A stretch of 64,000 nucleotides of DNA from Clostridia bacterium (lineage in GTDB: Bacteria > Acidobacteriota > Terriglobia > Terriglobales > Acidobacteriaceae): positions 124,001 to 188,000 of the forward strand of contig DATMYA010000071.1 of the NCBI GenBank assembly GCA_035561135.1. Reading direction: 5' to 3'. Under the pieces are notes generated by a model. It was given only the letters and a program-made list of their open reading frames with translations, did not search any database and was not told the origin of the DNA. The translations under genes were made by a program, and so were the position numbers. Shown in pieces: positions 9,073 to 18,214 of the stretch (within the stretch, counting starts at the first letter, position 1; every line of letters starts with the position of its first letter).

Positions 9073-12000
9073 ATGGCTGAATTCGTTCATCTGCATCTGC
9101 ACACCGATTACTCCATGCTCGACGGCGCTTGCGACGTCTCCGACCTCTGCAAGCGTGCCAAGGAACTGGGCATGCCTGCCGTTGCCATGACTGACCACGG
9201 GAACATCTTTGGAGCGGTGCATTTTGCCAATGCTGCCAAAGAGGCGGGCATTAAGCCAATCATCGGCTGTGAACTCTACGTGTGCAAAAAGGAAGACCAC
9301 AGGGCGGCACCGGAAGGCGACTCGTATAACCACTTGCTTGTAGTCGCGGAGAACGAAGAAGGCTATCGCAACCTCGTAAAGATTACCTCTGAAGCATCAC
9401 TTCATGGTTTCTACTATAAACCACGGATTAGCAAGGGGTTTCTGGCAGAGCATAGCACGGGTCTAATCGGACTTTCCGCCTGCCTTAAGGGTGAAGTCGC
9501 CGAACGCCTTACAGAAGGCAAGTACGAGGCCGCTCGCGATGCTGCCGTTACCTACAACGACATCTTCGGAAAAGGGAACTTCTTCCTGGAGATCCAGGAC
9601 CAGGGTATGCCGGAGGAGAAGCGCATTCACGCCGATCTGTTTCGGCTGGAGAAGGAGCTCGGCATTGAGATGGTGGCCACCAACGACAGCCACTATCTCT
9701 GCGAGGACGACTCCCACGCGCAGGATGTGATGCTCTGTATCCAGACCGGCAAGTCAATCCACGAGACGAACCGGATGAAGTTCGCTACCAATCAGTTTTT
9801 CGTCAAGAGCGCGGACGAGATGATGAAGGTTTTCAGCGGAGCCGAGGCAGTCGTCTCGCGCACGATGAAAATCGCCGAGCGCTGTAACACGCGCATCGAC
9901 AAGGTGAAGAATCCGTTTCCGAAATTCGATGTGCCGGAAGGCCACAGCATCGACAGTTACTTCGAGCATGTCGTTCGCGAAGGCTTTGCGAAGCGCATGC
10001 ACTTGCTTCGCGAGTGGCAGGCCCAGGGTCGCCTGCGCAAGAGCTGGGGCGAGTACGAAGACCGACTCAACCGCGAAATCGGCATCATCAAGCAGATGCA
10101 GTTCCCAGGATACTTCCTTATTGTCTGGGACTTCATCCGTTACGCGAAGGATCAGGGCATCCCGGTCGGCCCCGGCCGTGGTTCGGCAGCGGGTTCGCTT
10201 GTCAGCTACGCAATGGGAATCACCGATATCGATCCCCTCCAGAGCGAGTTGCTATTCGAGCGCTTCCTGAATCCGGAACGCGTCTCCATGCCTGATATCG
10301 ACGTTGACTTCTGCATGAACCGCCGTGGTGAAGTCATAGACTACGTCACGCGCAAATACGGACGCGACCAGGTTGCGCAGATCATCACATTCGGCACCAT
10401 GGCCGCCAAGGCCGCGATCAAAGACGTTGGCCGCGTCATGGACATCCCGTACGCCGAAGTGGACCGCATTGCGAAGATGATTCCCGGCACGCCCGGCGTC
10501 ACAATCAGCAAGGCTATGTCCGACTCGCCGCAGATGGAGCAGGCTTACGCAGGCGATCCGCAGATCAAGGAGATGATTGACACGGCGAAGAAGCTGGAAG
10601 GCATGGTGCGCAATGTGGGTATGCACGCCGCCGGAGTTGTCATCTCGCCACAGCCGCTCACGGACCTCGTCCCGCTTCATCGCACGAAAAACGAAGAAAT
10701 CGTAACTGCCTATGACATGAAGGCAGTCGAGAAGATGGGCCTGCTCAAGATGGACTTCCTCGGTCTGACCACGCTTACGATCGTGGATGACGCGCTCAAG
10801 CTCATCAAGCAGGGCCGTGGCGAGGATATCGATCTCGCGAAGCTGCTGTTGGACGACGCCCAGACCTATGAGAAGGTCTTTCACGCTGGATACACCTCAG
10901 GCGTCTTCCAGTTCGAATCGCATGGCATGAGAGACGTGCTGCGCCGATACAAGCCGAACACCGTGGAGGACCTCACGGCTCTCAACGCGCTTTATCGCCC
11001 TGGCCCGATTCAAGGCGGCATGGTCGATGACTTCATTGAGCGCAAGTGGGGCCGCCGCAAGGTTGAGTACGAATTGCCGGAGCTGGAAGGGATCCTCAAG
11101 GAAACGCTTGGCGTCATCGTTTACCAGGAACAGGTAATGCAGATCGCTAACAAGCTTGCCGGCTATTCACTTGGCGAAGCCGATTTGCTGCGCCGTGCCA
11201 TGGGCAAAAAGAATATCGAGGAAATGGCCAAGCAGCGCCAGCGCTTTATCAACGGCGCTCACGAACGCCACCATAATTCGAAGAAGATTGAAAAAATCTT
11301 TGATCTGATGGAGCAGTTTGCCGGGTACGGATTCAACAAGTCGCACTCGGCCGCGTACGCCGTGCTCGCTTATCAAACGGCGTATCTCAAGACGCACTAC
11401 CCGGTCGAGTTTATGGCCGCGCTGCTTACGTCCGTCACCGGTACGACTGATGATGTCGTCAAGTACATCAAAGAATGTCGCGAGATGGGTATATCCGTCG
11501 AACCGCCGGACATCAACGTAAGCGCCGCTAACTTCACGCCGCATGGCAATGCCATTCGCTTCGGCCTCGCAGCCGTGAAGAACGCTGGTCACAATGCAAT
11601 CGACTCTATCGTGAATGCTCGCCAGGAGATTGGCCGCTTCGAGTCCATTTTCCAGTTCTGCGAGAAAGTCGATCTTCGGCTGTTAAACAAGCGCGTCGTG
11701 GAATCGCTCATCAAGAGTGGCGCCATGGACTCGCTTGGCCGACGCTCGCAGCTCATGGCCGTGCTCGACAAAGCAATCGAGCTTGCTCAAAAGTCTCAGC
11801 GAGATGCCGATTCCGGCCAACACGGTCTGTTCGGCATTTTCGAAGAGAGCACGCCCACGGGTAAGGAAGACAGCTTGCCTGACGTGCCCGACTGGGACGA
11901 GCACCAGCGATTGCAGGCGGAGAAAGAAATTCTCGGCTTCTTCGTCAGCGGACACCCACTAGAGAAGTATGCCGGCAAGGTTCAGGACTTCGCCGCCAAG

Positions 12001-12546
12001 TCGTCGGCCGACATCGCCGCCATGACGCGCCCAACCGGCAAAGGCGAGGAGATATGTACGGCGGGCCTCATCAGTAATCTCAAGGTGATGAAGTCGAAGA
12101 AGGGTGATCTGTACGCCAATGCCATGCTGGAAGACATGGACGGCGCAGTTGAAATGATTGTCTTCCCGGAAGCATACAAGCGCCTGTCGGAAAAGGTGAA
12201 GCTCGAAGTTCCCGTTCTCGTTCGTTGCGGAGTGCGCGTTGAAGAAGGCGCGAATCCAAAGATTTCTGTCTCCGAGATTACCTCCCTCGAGCAGGCCAAA
12301 CCCAAGTTGCCACGAAACTTGCGCCTTCGTATTCAGCTAGATACCGCGACGGAAGAGACCATCGAAGCCCTCCATCGCATCTTCACCGAGTGCAGGGGCG
12401 ATGCCAAGGTGCTCTTCGATCTGGAGCGCAAGGGCGAGTACGTGGTTGTGATGGAGGCGGAAGGCTATAATGTCCTGCCGGACCGTATGTTCATGTCCCG
12501 CATAGAAGAACTCTGTGGACGCGGTAGCGTAAAGATCGTCGACTGA
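9073..12546 (+). CDS. dnaE: DNA polymerase III alpha subunit (DnaE)
   Basis: A 1157-aa replicative polymerase. The N-terminal PHP domain opens [14 protein letters not shown]. The polymerase palm carries [10 protein letters not shown] (about residues 363-372) and the catalytic PDIDVDFC near 407-414, whose two Asp residues match those of E. coli DnaE. Finger and beta-binding regions follow ([18 protein letters not shown] block near residue 755), then a helix-hairpin-helix region and a C-terminal OB fold ([13 protein letters not shown]). Length is normal for DnaE1. The next conserved gene is accA, the same order as in many bacteria. It is the catalytic core of chromosomal replication. Confidence 0.97.
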   Translation: MAEFVHLHLHTDYSMLDGACDVSDLCKRAKELGMPAVAMTDHGNIFGAVHFANAAKEAGIKPIIGCELYVCKKEDHRAAPEGDSYNHLLVVAENEEGYRNLVKITSEASLHGFYYKPRISKGFLAEHSTGLIGLSACLKGEVAERLTEGKYEAARDAAVTYNDIFGKGNFFLEIQDQGMPEEKRIHADLFRLEKELGIEMVATNDSHYLCEDDSHAQDVMLCIQTGKSIHETNRMKFATNQFFVKSADEMMKVFSGAEAVVSRTMKIAERCNTRIDKVKNPFPKFDVPEGHSIDSYFEHVVREGFAKRMHLLREWQAQGRLRKSWGEYEDRLNREIGIIKQMQFPGYFLIVWDFIRYAKDQGIPVGPGRGSAAGSLVSYAMGITDIDPLQSELLFERFLNPERVSMPDIDVDFCMNRRGEVIDYVTRKYGRDQVAQIITFGTMAAKAAIKDVGRVMDIPYAEVDRIAKMIPGTPGVTISKAMSDSPQMEQAYAGDPQIKEMIDTAKKLEGMVRNVGMHAAGVVISPQPLTDLVPLHRTKNEEIVTAYDMKAVEKMGLLKMDFLGLTTLTIVDDALKLIKQGRGEDIDLAKLLLDDAQTYEKVFHAGYTSGVFQFESHGMRDVLRRYKPNTVEDLTALNALYRPGPIQGGMVDDFIERKWGRRKVEYELPELEGILKETLGVIVYQEQVMQIANKLAGYSLGEADLLRRAMGKKNIEEMAKQRQRFINGAHERHHNSKKIEKIFDLMEQFAGYGFNKSHSAAYAVLAYQTAYLKTHYPVEFMAALLTSVTGTTDDVVKYIKECREMGISVEPPDINVSAANFTPHGNAIRFGLAAVKNAGHNAIDSIVNARQEIGRFESIFQFCEKVDLRLLNKRVVESLIKSGAMDSLGRRSQLMAVLDKAIELAQKSQRDADSGQHGLFGIFEESTPTGKEDSLPDVPDWDEHQRLQAEKEILGFFVSGHPLEKYAGKVQDFAAKSSADIAAMTRPTGKGEEICTAGLISNLKVMKSKKGDLYANAMLEDMDGAVEMIVFPEAYKRLSEKVKLEVPVLVRCGVRVEEGANPKISVSEITSLEQAKPKLPRNLRLRIQLDTATEETIEALHRIFTECRGDAKVLFDLERKGEYVVVMEAEGYNVLPDRMFMSRIEELCGRGSVKIVD

Positions 12547-12710
12547 TGCTGTCTATGACGACGTCAGCCTGGAAGCCGTCCGGTGTTAGTCAGATCAAGG
12601 ACGCCGCACCGCCATCATGGAAACAGTTAGGAATCCTGCCAGTGCTGGAGTTTTGGATATCAGCCGTGCAGGTAGAAATTAACGCGTCCGAGGAAACGAA
12701 ACTACCCATT

Positions 12711-13667
12711 ATGGAAGCTGGCACGAAAGCTCAACAGGAACTGGAAAAGATCGAGAAGCAGATCGAGCAACTGGAAACCGCAGCAGGAGAGAACCAGGAA
12801 GCTCATCGACAACTACAGGAGCTTCACGAACGCGTATCGAACCTCCGGCGCCAAGTGACCGCCAACATGGGTGCGTGGCAGAAGACCGAACTGGCACGCC
12901 ATCCTCAGCGCCCGTACTTCCTTGACTACGTCGAGCGCATCTTTACCGACTTCAGCGAAATTCATGGCGACCGCGGCTTTGCCGACGATGCAGCCCTCAT
13001 CTGCGGCATGGCCCGTTTTCACGGAGACGAGTGCCTTGTGCTCGGCACCCAGAAAGGCCGCGACACCAAGCAGAAGGTTCATCGCAACTTCGGCATGCCT
13101 AGCCCTGAGGGCTATCGTAAGGCCCTCCGCGCCATGCGCATTGCAGAGAAGTTCAACCGCCCCATCTTCACCTTCGTCGATACTCCGGGCGCATACCCCG
13201 GCCTGGGCGCAGAAGAGCGTGGCCAGGCAGAGGCCATCGCCCGCAATCTACGGGAAATGTCTCGCTTCAAAGTTCCGGTGATTGTAACTATCACTGGCGA
13301 AGGCGGTTCTGGCGGCGCGCTGGCTATCGCCATTGGCGACCGCGTGCTCATGATGGAAAACTCCATTTATTCCGTCATCTCGCCTGAAGGTTGCGCGTCG
13401 ATTATGTGGCGCGATCCCATGAAGCGCGAAGTTGCGGCTCAGGCCATGCGTATAACAGCAAATGACCTTGCGGAACTCGGCATTATTGATGCCACCGTTG
13501 CCGAGCCCGCAGGCGGCGCGCACAATGATCATGAAGAGGCAGCGAACCTGCTCGACCTCGAATTACAAAAGCACTACCTCGAACTCAAGAGGATGACAGC
13601 GCAAGCCATGCTCGAGGCGCGCTACACTAAATTCCGCAAGATGGCGCAGTTCTACAAGGAAGAGTAG
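12711..13667 (+). CDS. accA: Acetyl-CoA carboxylase carboxyltransferase subunit alpha (AccA)
   Basis: A 318-aa subunit that, with AccD, transfers carboxyl from biotin-BCCP to acetyl-CoA, the first committed step of fatty acid synthesis. The N-terminal helical part ([13 protein letters not shown]) precedes the crotonase-like core with [20 protein letters not shown] and the oxyanion-hole block [15 protein letters not shown]. The stop of dnaE overlaps an upstream in-frame ATG at 12546 (TGATG), which would give a 373-aa protein. I prefer 12711 because AccA proteins usually begin just before the ELE-KI helix, but no ideal ribosome-binding site marks it. accD is not in the window. Confidence 0.93.
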   Translation: MEAGTKAQQELEKIEKQIEQLETAAGENQEAHRQLQELHERVSNLRRQVTANMGAWQKTELARHPQRPYFLDYVERIFTDFSEIHGDRGFADDAALICGMARFHGDECLVLGTQKGRDTKQKVHRNFGMPSPEGYRKALRAMRIAEKFNRPIFTFVDTPGAYPGLGAEERGQAEAIARNLREMSRFKVPVIVTITGEGGSGGALAIAIGDRVLMMENSIYSVISPEGCASIMWRDPMKREVAAQAMRITANDLAELGIIDATVAEPAGGAHNDHEEAANLLDLELQKHYLELKRMTAQAMLEARYTKFRKMAQFYKEE

Positions 13668-13684
13668 GATCTGCGAGATTCGGA

Positions 13685-13723
13685 AAAGCAAACGCCGGGG
13701 CTTCTGCTCCGGCTTTTGTTTTT
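13685..13723 (+). terminator. Rho-independent terminator after accA
   Basis: The stem GCCGG (13694-13698) pairs with CCGGC (13709-13713) around a short loop that can pair further. It is followed by TTTTGTTTTT. This is a typical terminator, 27 bp after the accA stop. Confidence 0.75.
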
Positions 13724-13910
13724 GGCCACCCGGATAGAATTTGCTCTACGCGGGACGGGCATTCACCTTGAGCCCGAGTGCAGTGTCGTCACACGACTTA
13801 TGTTCATACGTCATCCACATCTGTGATTCTGGTTGTTGTAGAATTGATGGCATTGTCCCCTTTGCTGGTAAGCAGTCTCACTCTTCAGCTCTTTTGAGAA
13901 GGACGGTGTC

Positions 13911-15752
13911 ATGGCCACCACTGATTTAGCGGTGCACGAACGTGCATCTGGCCGATTAGGGCGGGAGCCCATCGTGAACGACTTGAGCATTCAGGTCGCA
14001 ACGGTAAACGGCTCAGGTTCGCAGTCGGCGAATACGGTGCTATTGCGCTCCATCTTCCAGATGGGAATCCCTGTTTCGGGCAAGAACCTGTTTCCTTCGA
14101 ATATCGCGGGCTTGCCGACCTGGTACACCATCCGCGCCAGTAAGCACGGATACATCGCTCGCAAGAAGGAAATCGACTTCCTGATAGCCATGAATTCAGA
14201 GACGGCGAAGGACGACGTGATGTCGCTTTCGGCGGGTGCCGCCGTTCTGTATGACGAGCCTCTGAACCTGAAAGAGCTGCGCTCAGACCTTGTCTTCTAC
14301 TCCGTGCCCTTCGACAAGATCGTCGCCACGGTTTGCTCTGAAGCCAAGTTGCGCAAACTGGTCAAGAACATGATTTACGTCGGCGTCGTTGCGCAGTTGC
14401 TTTCGCTCGACTTAACCGAGGTGGAGAAGGCTGTACGCAAGCAGTTCGCTACCAAGGTGAAAGCCGCTGACCTGAACTGGAACGCCGCGAAGGCCGGATA
14501 CGACTACGCTGCTGCTTCATTGACAAAAGAGGATCCCTGGTCTGTCCAGCGCATGGACAAGACGAAGGACATGATCATCATCGACGGTAACTCGGCATCG
14601 GCACTGGGCTCCATGTTCGCCGGCGTGACTGTTGTTACCTGGTATCCCATCACGCCGTCTTCGTCGGTGGTTGAGACGTTGATTGAGTACATGAAGGAGT
14701 ACCGCATTGGACCGGATGGCAAGGCCACCTTCGCCATCGTTCAGGCGGAAGATGAACTGGCTGCCATTGGCATGGTCCTCGGCGCAGGGTGGGCCGGCGC
14801 GCGTTCCATGACTGCCACCGCAGGCCCGGGCATCTCGCTGATGGCCGAGTTTGCCGGCCTTGGATATTTTGTCGAAGTGCCCGGCGTCGTCTGGGACGTG
14901 CAGCGCATGGGACCTTCCACCGGACTGCCGACGCGTACCTCACAGGGCGACATCTTGAAAGTCGCACTGCTCTCGCATGGCGACAGCAAACATCCCATGC
15001 TCATCCCATGTTCGGTTGCCGAGTGTTTCACCATGGCAAGTGAGGCATTCAACCTTGCGGAACACTTGCAAACGCCAGTGTTTATCATGTCCGACCTTGA
15101 TCTCGGCATGAACTACTGGATGAGCCCTGCATTCGAATACCCGACCGAGCCCATCCGTCGCGGCAAGGTGCTCGGCAAGGAAGACCTGGAGCGCCTCGGG
15201 TCATTCGCCCGCTACAAGGACGTGGACGGCGATGGTATAGCCTACCGGACTTTGCCTGGCACAGAGCATCCCGCAGCTGCCTACTTCGCTCGTGGCAGCG
15301 GGCACAACGAGAAGGGGCAGTACAGCGAGCGCCCTGACGATTACCAGAAGAACATGGACCGCCTATCGCTGAAGTTCGAGACAGCGCGCACGCTCGTTTC
15401 CAGGCCTGTTCTTGAGAGCGCCAATGGATCGGAACTGGGCATCATCGCCTACGGAACCTCGCACTGGGCGCTGATCGAAAGCCTCGATCAATTAGAACGC
15501 GAGCACGGCATCAAGGCTGACTATCTTCGACTGCGCGGCTTCCCGTTCAGCACGGAAGTTCACGACTTTATCGCTCAACACAAACGCGTGTACGTCATCG
15601 ACCAGAACCGCGACGCGCAGATGTTGCAGCTACTCAAGCTGGACCTGCCGGCATCCGAAGTCGGCAAACTGCGCAGCGTCCGCCACTACAACGGTCTGCC
15701 GCTCGATGCGCGAACCGTAACTGATGAAGTCGTTTTCCAGGAGGGCAAGTAA
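13911..15752 (+). CDS. korA: 2-oxoacid:ferredoxin oxidoreductase, fused gamma-alpha subunit (KorA type)
   Basis: A 613-aa subunit. With KorB it would oxidatively decarboxylate 2-oxoglutarate (or run in reverse) using CoA and ferredoxin. Residues about 20-210 are the gamma domain (VNGSGSQSANTVLLRSIFQM, then FPSNIAGLPTWYTIR). Residues about 225-600 are the alpha/transketolase-like domains (DGNSASALGSMFAGVTVVTWYPITPSSS, interrupted here only by my listing). The fused gamma-alpha layout is common for KorA. GAGAAGGACG lies just upstream of the ATG. The gene overlaps korB at TAATG, so the two are translationally coupled. Pyruvate or another 2-oxoacid cannot be excluded as substrate. Confidence 0.9.
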   Translation: MATTDLAVHERASGRLGREPIVNDLSIQVATVNGSGSQSANTVLLRSIFQMGIPVSGKNLFPSNIAGLPTWYTIRASKHGYIARKKEIDFLIAMNSETAKDDVMSLSAGAAVLYDEPLNLKELRSDLVFYSVPFDKIVATVCSEAKLRKLVKNMIYVGVVAQLLSLDLTEVEKAVRKQFATKVKAADLNWNAAKAGYDYAAASLTKEDPWSVQRMDKTKDMIIIDGNSASALGSMFAGVTVVTWYPITPSSSVVETLIEYMKEYRIGPDGKATFAIVQAEDELAAIGMVLGAGWAGARSMTATAGPGISLMAEFAGLGYFVEVPGVVWDVQRMGPSTGLPTRTSQGDILKVALLSHGDSKHPMLIPCSVAECFTMASEAFNLAEHLQTPVFIMSDLDLGMNYWMSPAFEYPTEPIRRGKVLGKEDLERLGSFARYKDVDGDGIAYRTLPGTEHPAAAYFARGSGHNEKGQYSERPDDYQKNMDRLSLKFETARTLVSRPVLESANGSELGIIAYGTSHWALIESLDQLEREHGIKADYLRLRGFPFSTEVHDFIAQHKRVYVIDQNRDAQMLQLLKLDLPASEVGKLRSVRHYNGLPLDARTVTDEVVFQEGK

Positions 15753-16792
15753 TGGCCACCACACCTCCAGTTGCAGCCAAGACAAACCGCGCAGGTCTCA
15801 CTGTCGTCGACTACCGCGGTGGCAAGACCACGCTGTGCGCAGGCTGCGGGCACAACGCTATCTCTGAACGCATCATCGACGCGTTTTACGAGATGGGCAT
15901 ACAGCCCGAGCGTGTCGCCAAGCTCTCCGGCATCGGATGCTCATCGAAAAGCCCTGCCTATTTCATGGGCAGGTCGCACAGCTTCAACTCTGTGCACGGA
16001 CGCATGCCGTCCATGGCAACGGGCGCTGTGCTTGCAAACAGCAAGCTCGTTGCGCTCGGCGTCAGCGGCGACGGAGATACTGCTTCGATTGGCATCGGTC
16101 AGTTCGTACACCTGATGCGCCGCAATCTGCCGATGATCTACATCATCGAAGACAACGGCGTGTATGGGCTTACGAAGGGGCAGTTCTCGGCAACGGCCGA
16201 TAAGGGCTCACGGCTGAAAACCGGCGTCATCAACGAACTTCCGCCGATCGACACGTGCGCGCTAGCGGTTGAACTCGGCGCCACATTTGTCGGACGCTCC
16301 TTCAGTGGCGATAAGCGTCAGCTCCACTCGATGCTGAAGGCCGCTATCGCGCATAACGGCACTGTGATGATCGATGTCATCTCGCCATGCGTCACCTTTA
16401 ACGATCATGAGGGTTCCACGAAGTCTTATAAATTCATGAAGGACCACGAAGAGCCGCTGCACGAGATAAGCTTTGTGCCTTCTTTTGAAGATATCGCGAT
16501 CGATTACGAGCCGGGGACCAGCATTAACGTAACCATGCACGACGGCTCGCAGCTCCGCATGCGCAAGCTGGAAGAGGACTATGACCCGACGAACAGGATC
16601 GGAGCAGTCAAGCGCATTATGGAATCACATCAGGCAAATGAGGTACTCACCGGCGTGTTCTACATCAACGAGAACGCCCCTACGTTCCTCGATCTGCTGA
16701 ACATGACTGACCAACCGCTGGCAACACTTCCGGAAGAGCTTGTGCGCCCACCCAAGAGCGTACTCGACGCCTGCATGGATGAGCTCCGATAA
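15752..16792 (+). CDS. korB: 2-oxoacid:ferredoxin oxidoreductase beta subunit (KorB type)
   Basis: A 346-aa thiamine-diphosphate-binding partner of KorA. It has the cysteine motifs expected for the [4Fe-4S] cluster: CAGCGHN near residue 30, GIGCSSK near 65, and SPCVTFNDHEG near 213. The ThDP/Mg motif GDGDTASIGIGQF is near residue 108 and EDNGVYGLTKGQ follows. The start overlaps the stop of korA (TAATG) with GGAGG upstream. The operon ends at a strong terminator. A ferredoxin acceptor is needed. The ferredoxin-like gene about 900 bp downstream is a 2Fe-2S type and is not an obvious partner. Confidence 0.9.
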   Translation: MATTPPVAAKTNRAGLTVVDYRGGKTTLCAGCGHNAISERIIDAFYEMGIQPERVAKLSGIGCSSKSPAYFMGRSHSFNSVHGRMPSMATGAVLANSKLVALGVSGDGDTASIGIGQFVHLMRRNLPMIYIIEDNGVYGLTKGQFSATADKGSRLKTGVINELPPIDTCALAVELGATFVGRSFSGDKRQLHSMLKAAIAHNGTVMIDVISPCVTFNDHEGSTKSYKFMKDHEEPLHEISFVPSFEDIAIDYEPGTSINVTMHDGSQLRMRKLEEDYDPTNRIGAVKRIMESHQANEVLTGVFYINENAPTFLDLLNMTDQPLATLPEELVRPPKSVLDACMDELR

Positions 16793-16815
16793 CAGCATCG
16801 CGGAAAATGCGAATC

Positions 16816-16847
16816 ACGCCTGGCCTCCGAGCCAGGCGTTTTCTTTT
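16816..16847 (+). terminator. Rho-independent terminator after korB
   Basis: A perfect 9-bp stem ACGCCTGGC / GCCAGGCGT (16816-16824 with 16831-16839) has a 6-nt loop and is followed by TTTCTTTT. Confidence 0.88.
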
Positions 16848-16924
16848 GATAAGCACGATTGGTTGGCAGCTCCAGCGAAACGGGCCAGCACAACATCCTC
16901 AAAAATTGCGTTTTCTCCGCCTCT

Positions 16925-17254
16925 CTACGCTGCCAGGGGGTCGTCTTTCTCTTCTCCCTGGTTTCGCTTCTGCCGCTCACCGGGGTCCTGATCCTGAAGC
17001 TCGGCTTCTGCATCAGCGTCAGCATCACGAGGCCTACCCTGGTTCGCCTCCGGACGATCACCACCGGCAACCTCCGGTTGAACATTGACGCCTTCCGGTC
17101 CTTCGCGCAGAGCCTTATTAGGAACATCCTGGTCCGCGCTCAGCACATGCGTACGGTCTTCTGCGACGTTGGCCTTCTGCTCCGGACTGTCCTGCTCGAC
17201 TCCGCCTTTCTTCGCATCGCTATCGTGCCGCGTAGTCTTTTTCTGTTTAGGCAT
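16925..17254 (-). CDS. Small, highly charged, probably disordered protein, unknown
   Basis: A 109-aa protein made almost entirely of polar residues. It opens MPKQKKTTRHDSDAKKGG and ends with stretches such as RPRDADADAEAELQDQD and RNQGEEKDDPLAA. There are no Cys, few aromatic residues and no hydrophobic core, so it is probably intrinsically disordered. I chose the ATG at 17254 because GGAG sits about 8 nt upstream. The open frame continues upstream to 17446, but that part is unlike the rest. The composition resembles stress-associated hydrophilic proteins, but no family is recognised. It lies convergent to korAB. It could be a chance open frame; the ribosome-binding site and biased composition argue for a gene. 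Confidence 0.5.
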   Translation of the reverse strand: MPKQKKTTRHDSDAKKGGVEQDSPEQKANVAEDRTHVLSADQDVPNKALREGPEGVNVQPEVAGGDRPEANQGRPRDADADAEAELQDQDPGERQKRNQGEEKDDPLAA

Positions 17255-17506
17255 GGGTGACTCCGAGAGGGAAGATGTGCCGGAAACCGCAGCTGTTGCC
17301 CTCAAAGTGCCCAGGTCCAACCTCTGCGTGCTAGCCACTTCCTCGCACACTTTCAAGGGATGTATGCGAACTTCAGCGTGAGCTGCCAGCAGAAAATGCA
17401 GCTCTCGATTCCGCAAAACTTTCGCGAAACGAGCGTGTTTGCGCAATTAGATTGATCGCCTCGATCCAGGGAGGGGTGGGGCGGAGAGTTGGTGAATCGA
17501 CCGCGT

Positions 17507-17682
17507 ATTGCCTGACGAGAGAAGGCAATTCTGGTCAAGAGTTGTTGGTGTGTGGAGCGGAAGAGGGTGCCCGCAGGCGTTACCTGGGGAACTCTACACA
17601 CCGTCGCGCGAGCCGTTCCCGAGAGAATCGGTTCGCCAGGAAAGGCGGTTCCCGGGTCTCCCCGGCCGACGGAACCGCCTTT
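17507..17682 (+). ncRNA. Candidate structured RNA with four hairpins and an intrinsic terminator
   Basis: Four consecutive inverted repeats fill this non-coding stretch. Helix 1 is ATTGCCT / AGGCAAT (17507-17513, 17523-17529). Helix 2 is 11 bp with one G-U pair (17547-17557, 17592-17602) and encloses further short pairs. Helix 3 is GCGAGCCG / CGGTTCGC (17608-17615, 17629-17636). The last is a perfect 12-bp stem AAAGGCGGTTCC / GGAACCGCCTTT (17641-17652, 17671-17682) followed by a pyrimidine run, CTCTTTG. Orientation is taken from the terminator-like end. I could not match it to 6S, SRP, tmRNA, RNase P or a known riboswitch by eye. Confidence 0.45.
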
Positions 17683-17686
17683 CTCT

Positions 17687-17715
17687 TTGCGCTGCAGTTG
17701 CCATCCGGCTACAAT
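17687..17715 (+). promoter_or_regulatory. Promoter for the ferredoxin-like gene, probably giving a leaderless mRNA
   Basis: TTGCGC (17687-17692) and TACAAT (17710-17715) are separated by 17 nt. The ATG at 17723 is only 7 nt beyond the -10 box, so transcription would begin at or next to the start codon. No Shine-Dalgarno sequence precedes the ATG. Confidence 0.55.
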
Positions 17716-17722
17716 CCCGGCA

Positions 17723-18049
17723 ATGAGTTCGCCAGGCACCCTGTTCCGTCCATATCAAAAACTCGTCTCGATTCGCATTAAGGAGCGCGAGTTCCAAGTC
17801 GCCGAGAACAACATGCTCTTGCGCTGCCTGCAATACCTGGCCGCCGAGGATGTCGCGCACGGGCGCTTCTGCTGGAATGAGGAGTGCCAGTATTGCCGCA
17901 TTACCTATGACATGGGGGAGGGCACACCAACGCATACTGCGTTGTCCTGCAAACTCATGGTCAAGGAAGGCATGCGAGTGAAGGACATGCAGCTCGAAGT
18001 TCGCTACTGCTTGCGAAGCCTCAACCTCACCGTCCCTCAAGAGCGATGA
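17723..18049 (+). CDS. [2Fe-2S] ferredoxin-like protein
   Basis: A 108-aa protein with the plant-type cluster pattern CX4CX2C (Cys50, Cys55, Cys58 in CWNEECQYC) and a fourth Cys at 76. The spacing to the last Cys (17 residues) is short, as in the Fer2_4-like domains fused to oxidoreductases. Cys35 and Cys96 are additional. It is soluble with no signal peptide. The frame is open upstream to 17552, but that would run through the structured RNA. The promoter position and start of homology both point to 17723. No electron-transfer partner is adjacent. It might act alone or deliver electrons or clusters to an unlinked enzyme. Confidence 0.72.
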   Translation: MSSPGTLFRPYQKLVSIRIKEREFQVAENNMLLRCLQYLAAEDVAHGRFCWNEECQYCRITYDMGEGTPTHTALSCKLMVKEGMRVKDMQLEVRYCLRSLNLTVPQER

Positions 18050-18104
18050 CCCGAGCGGTCTCACGCCGCTGTTGGTGGTAATTAGCGGTTAGTAGATTAA
18101 ACAG

Positions 18105-18125
18105 AAGGCCGCCGTTGGCGGCCTT
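18105..18125. terminator. Hairpin between convergent genes, probable bidirectional terminator
   Basis: A perfect 9-bp stem AAGGCCGCC / GGCGGCCTT with a 3-nt loop lies between the ferredoxin-like gene (+) and ybgF (-). The T tract is short (GTTTG) on the plus side. Confidence 0.6.
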
Positions 18126-18160
18126 GTTTGTTGGCAAACTGTTGCGTGAAAAAGAGAAGC

Positions 18161-18192
18161 GTCGTCCTGAGCGACGCGAAGGATCTGCTTTT
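18161..18192 (+). repeat. Copy of a CCTGAGCG-AAGGATCTGC type interspersed sequence
   Basis: The non-coding core CCTGAGCGACGCGAAGGATC recurs in degenerate form at 47614-47644 and, inverted, at 63717-63733. All three copies are intergenic. It resembles a short interspersed sequence common in several bacterial genomes. Confidence 0.4.
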
Positions 18193-18214
18193 ATCCTCGG
18201 CCGATAAACGCCGC

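Noticed and set aside
12546..12710. 55-residue N-terminal extension of AccA starting in the dnaE stop (TGATG)
   Set aside because: Extension is not expected in AccA and looks unconserved, but the overlap is typical of coupling, so it is kept only as an alternative start.
13785..13797. GTCGTCACACGAC small palindrome upstream of korA
   Set aside because: Short and not a recognised operator; could be chance.
17547..17602. tRNA-like or 6S/SRP-like RNA
   Set aside because: No cloverleaf with a T-loop GTTCRA and no SRP tetraloop or 6S bubble that I could identify; left as an unassigned structured RNA.
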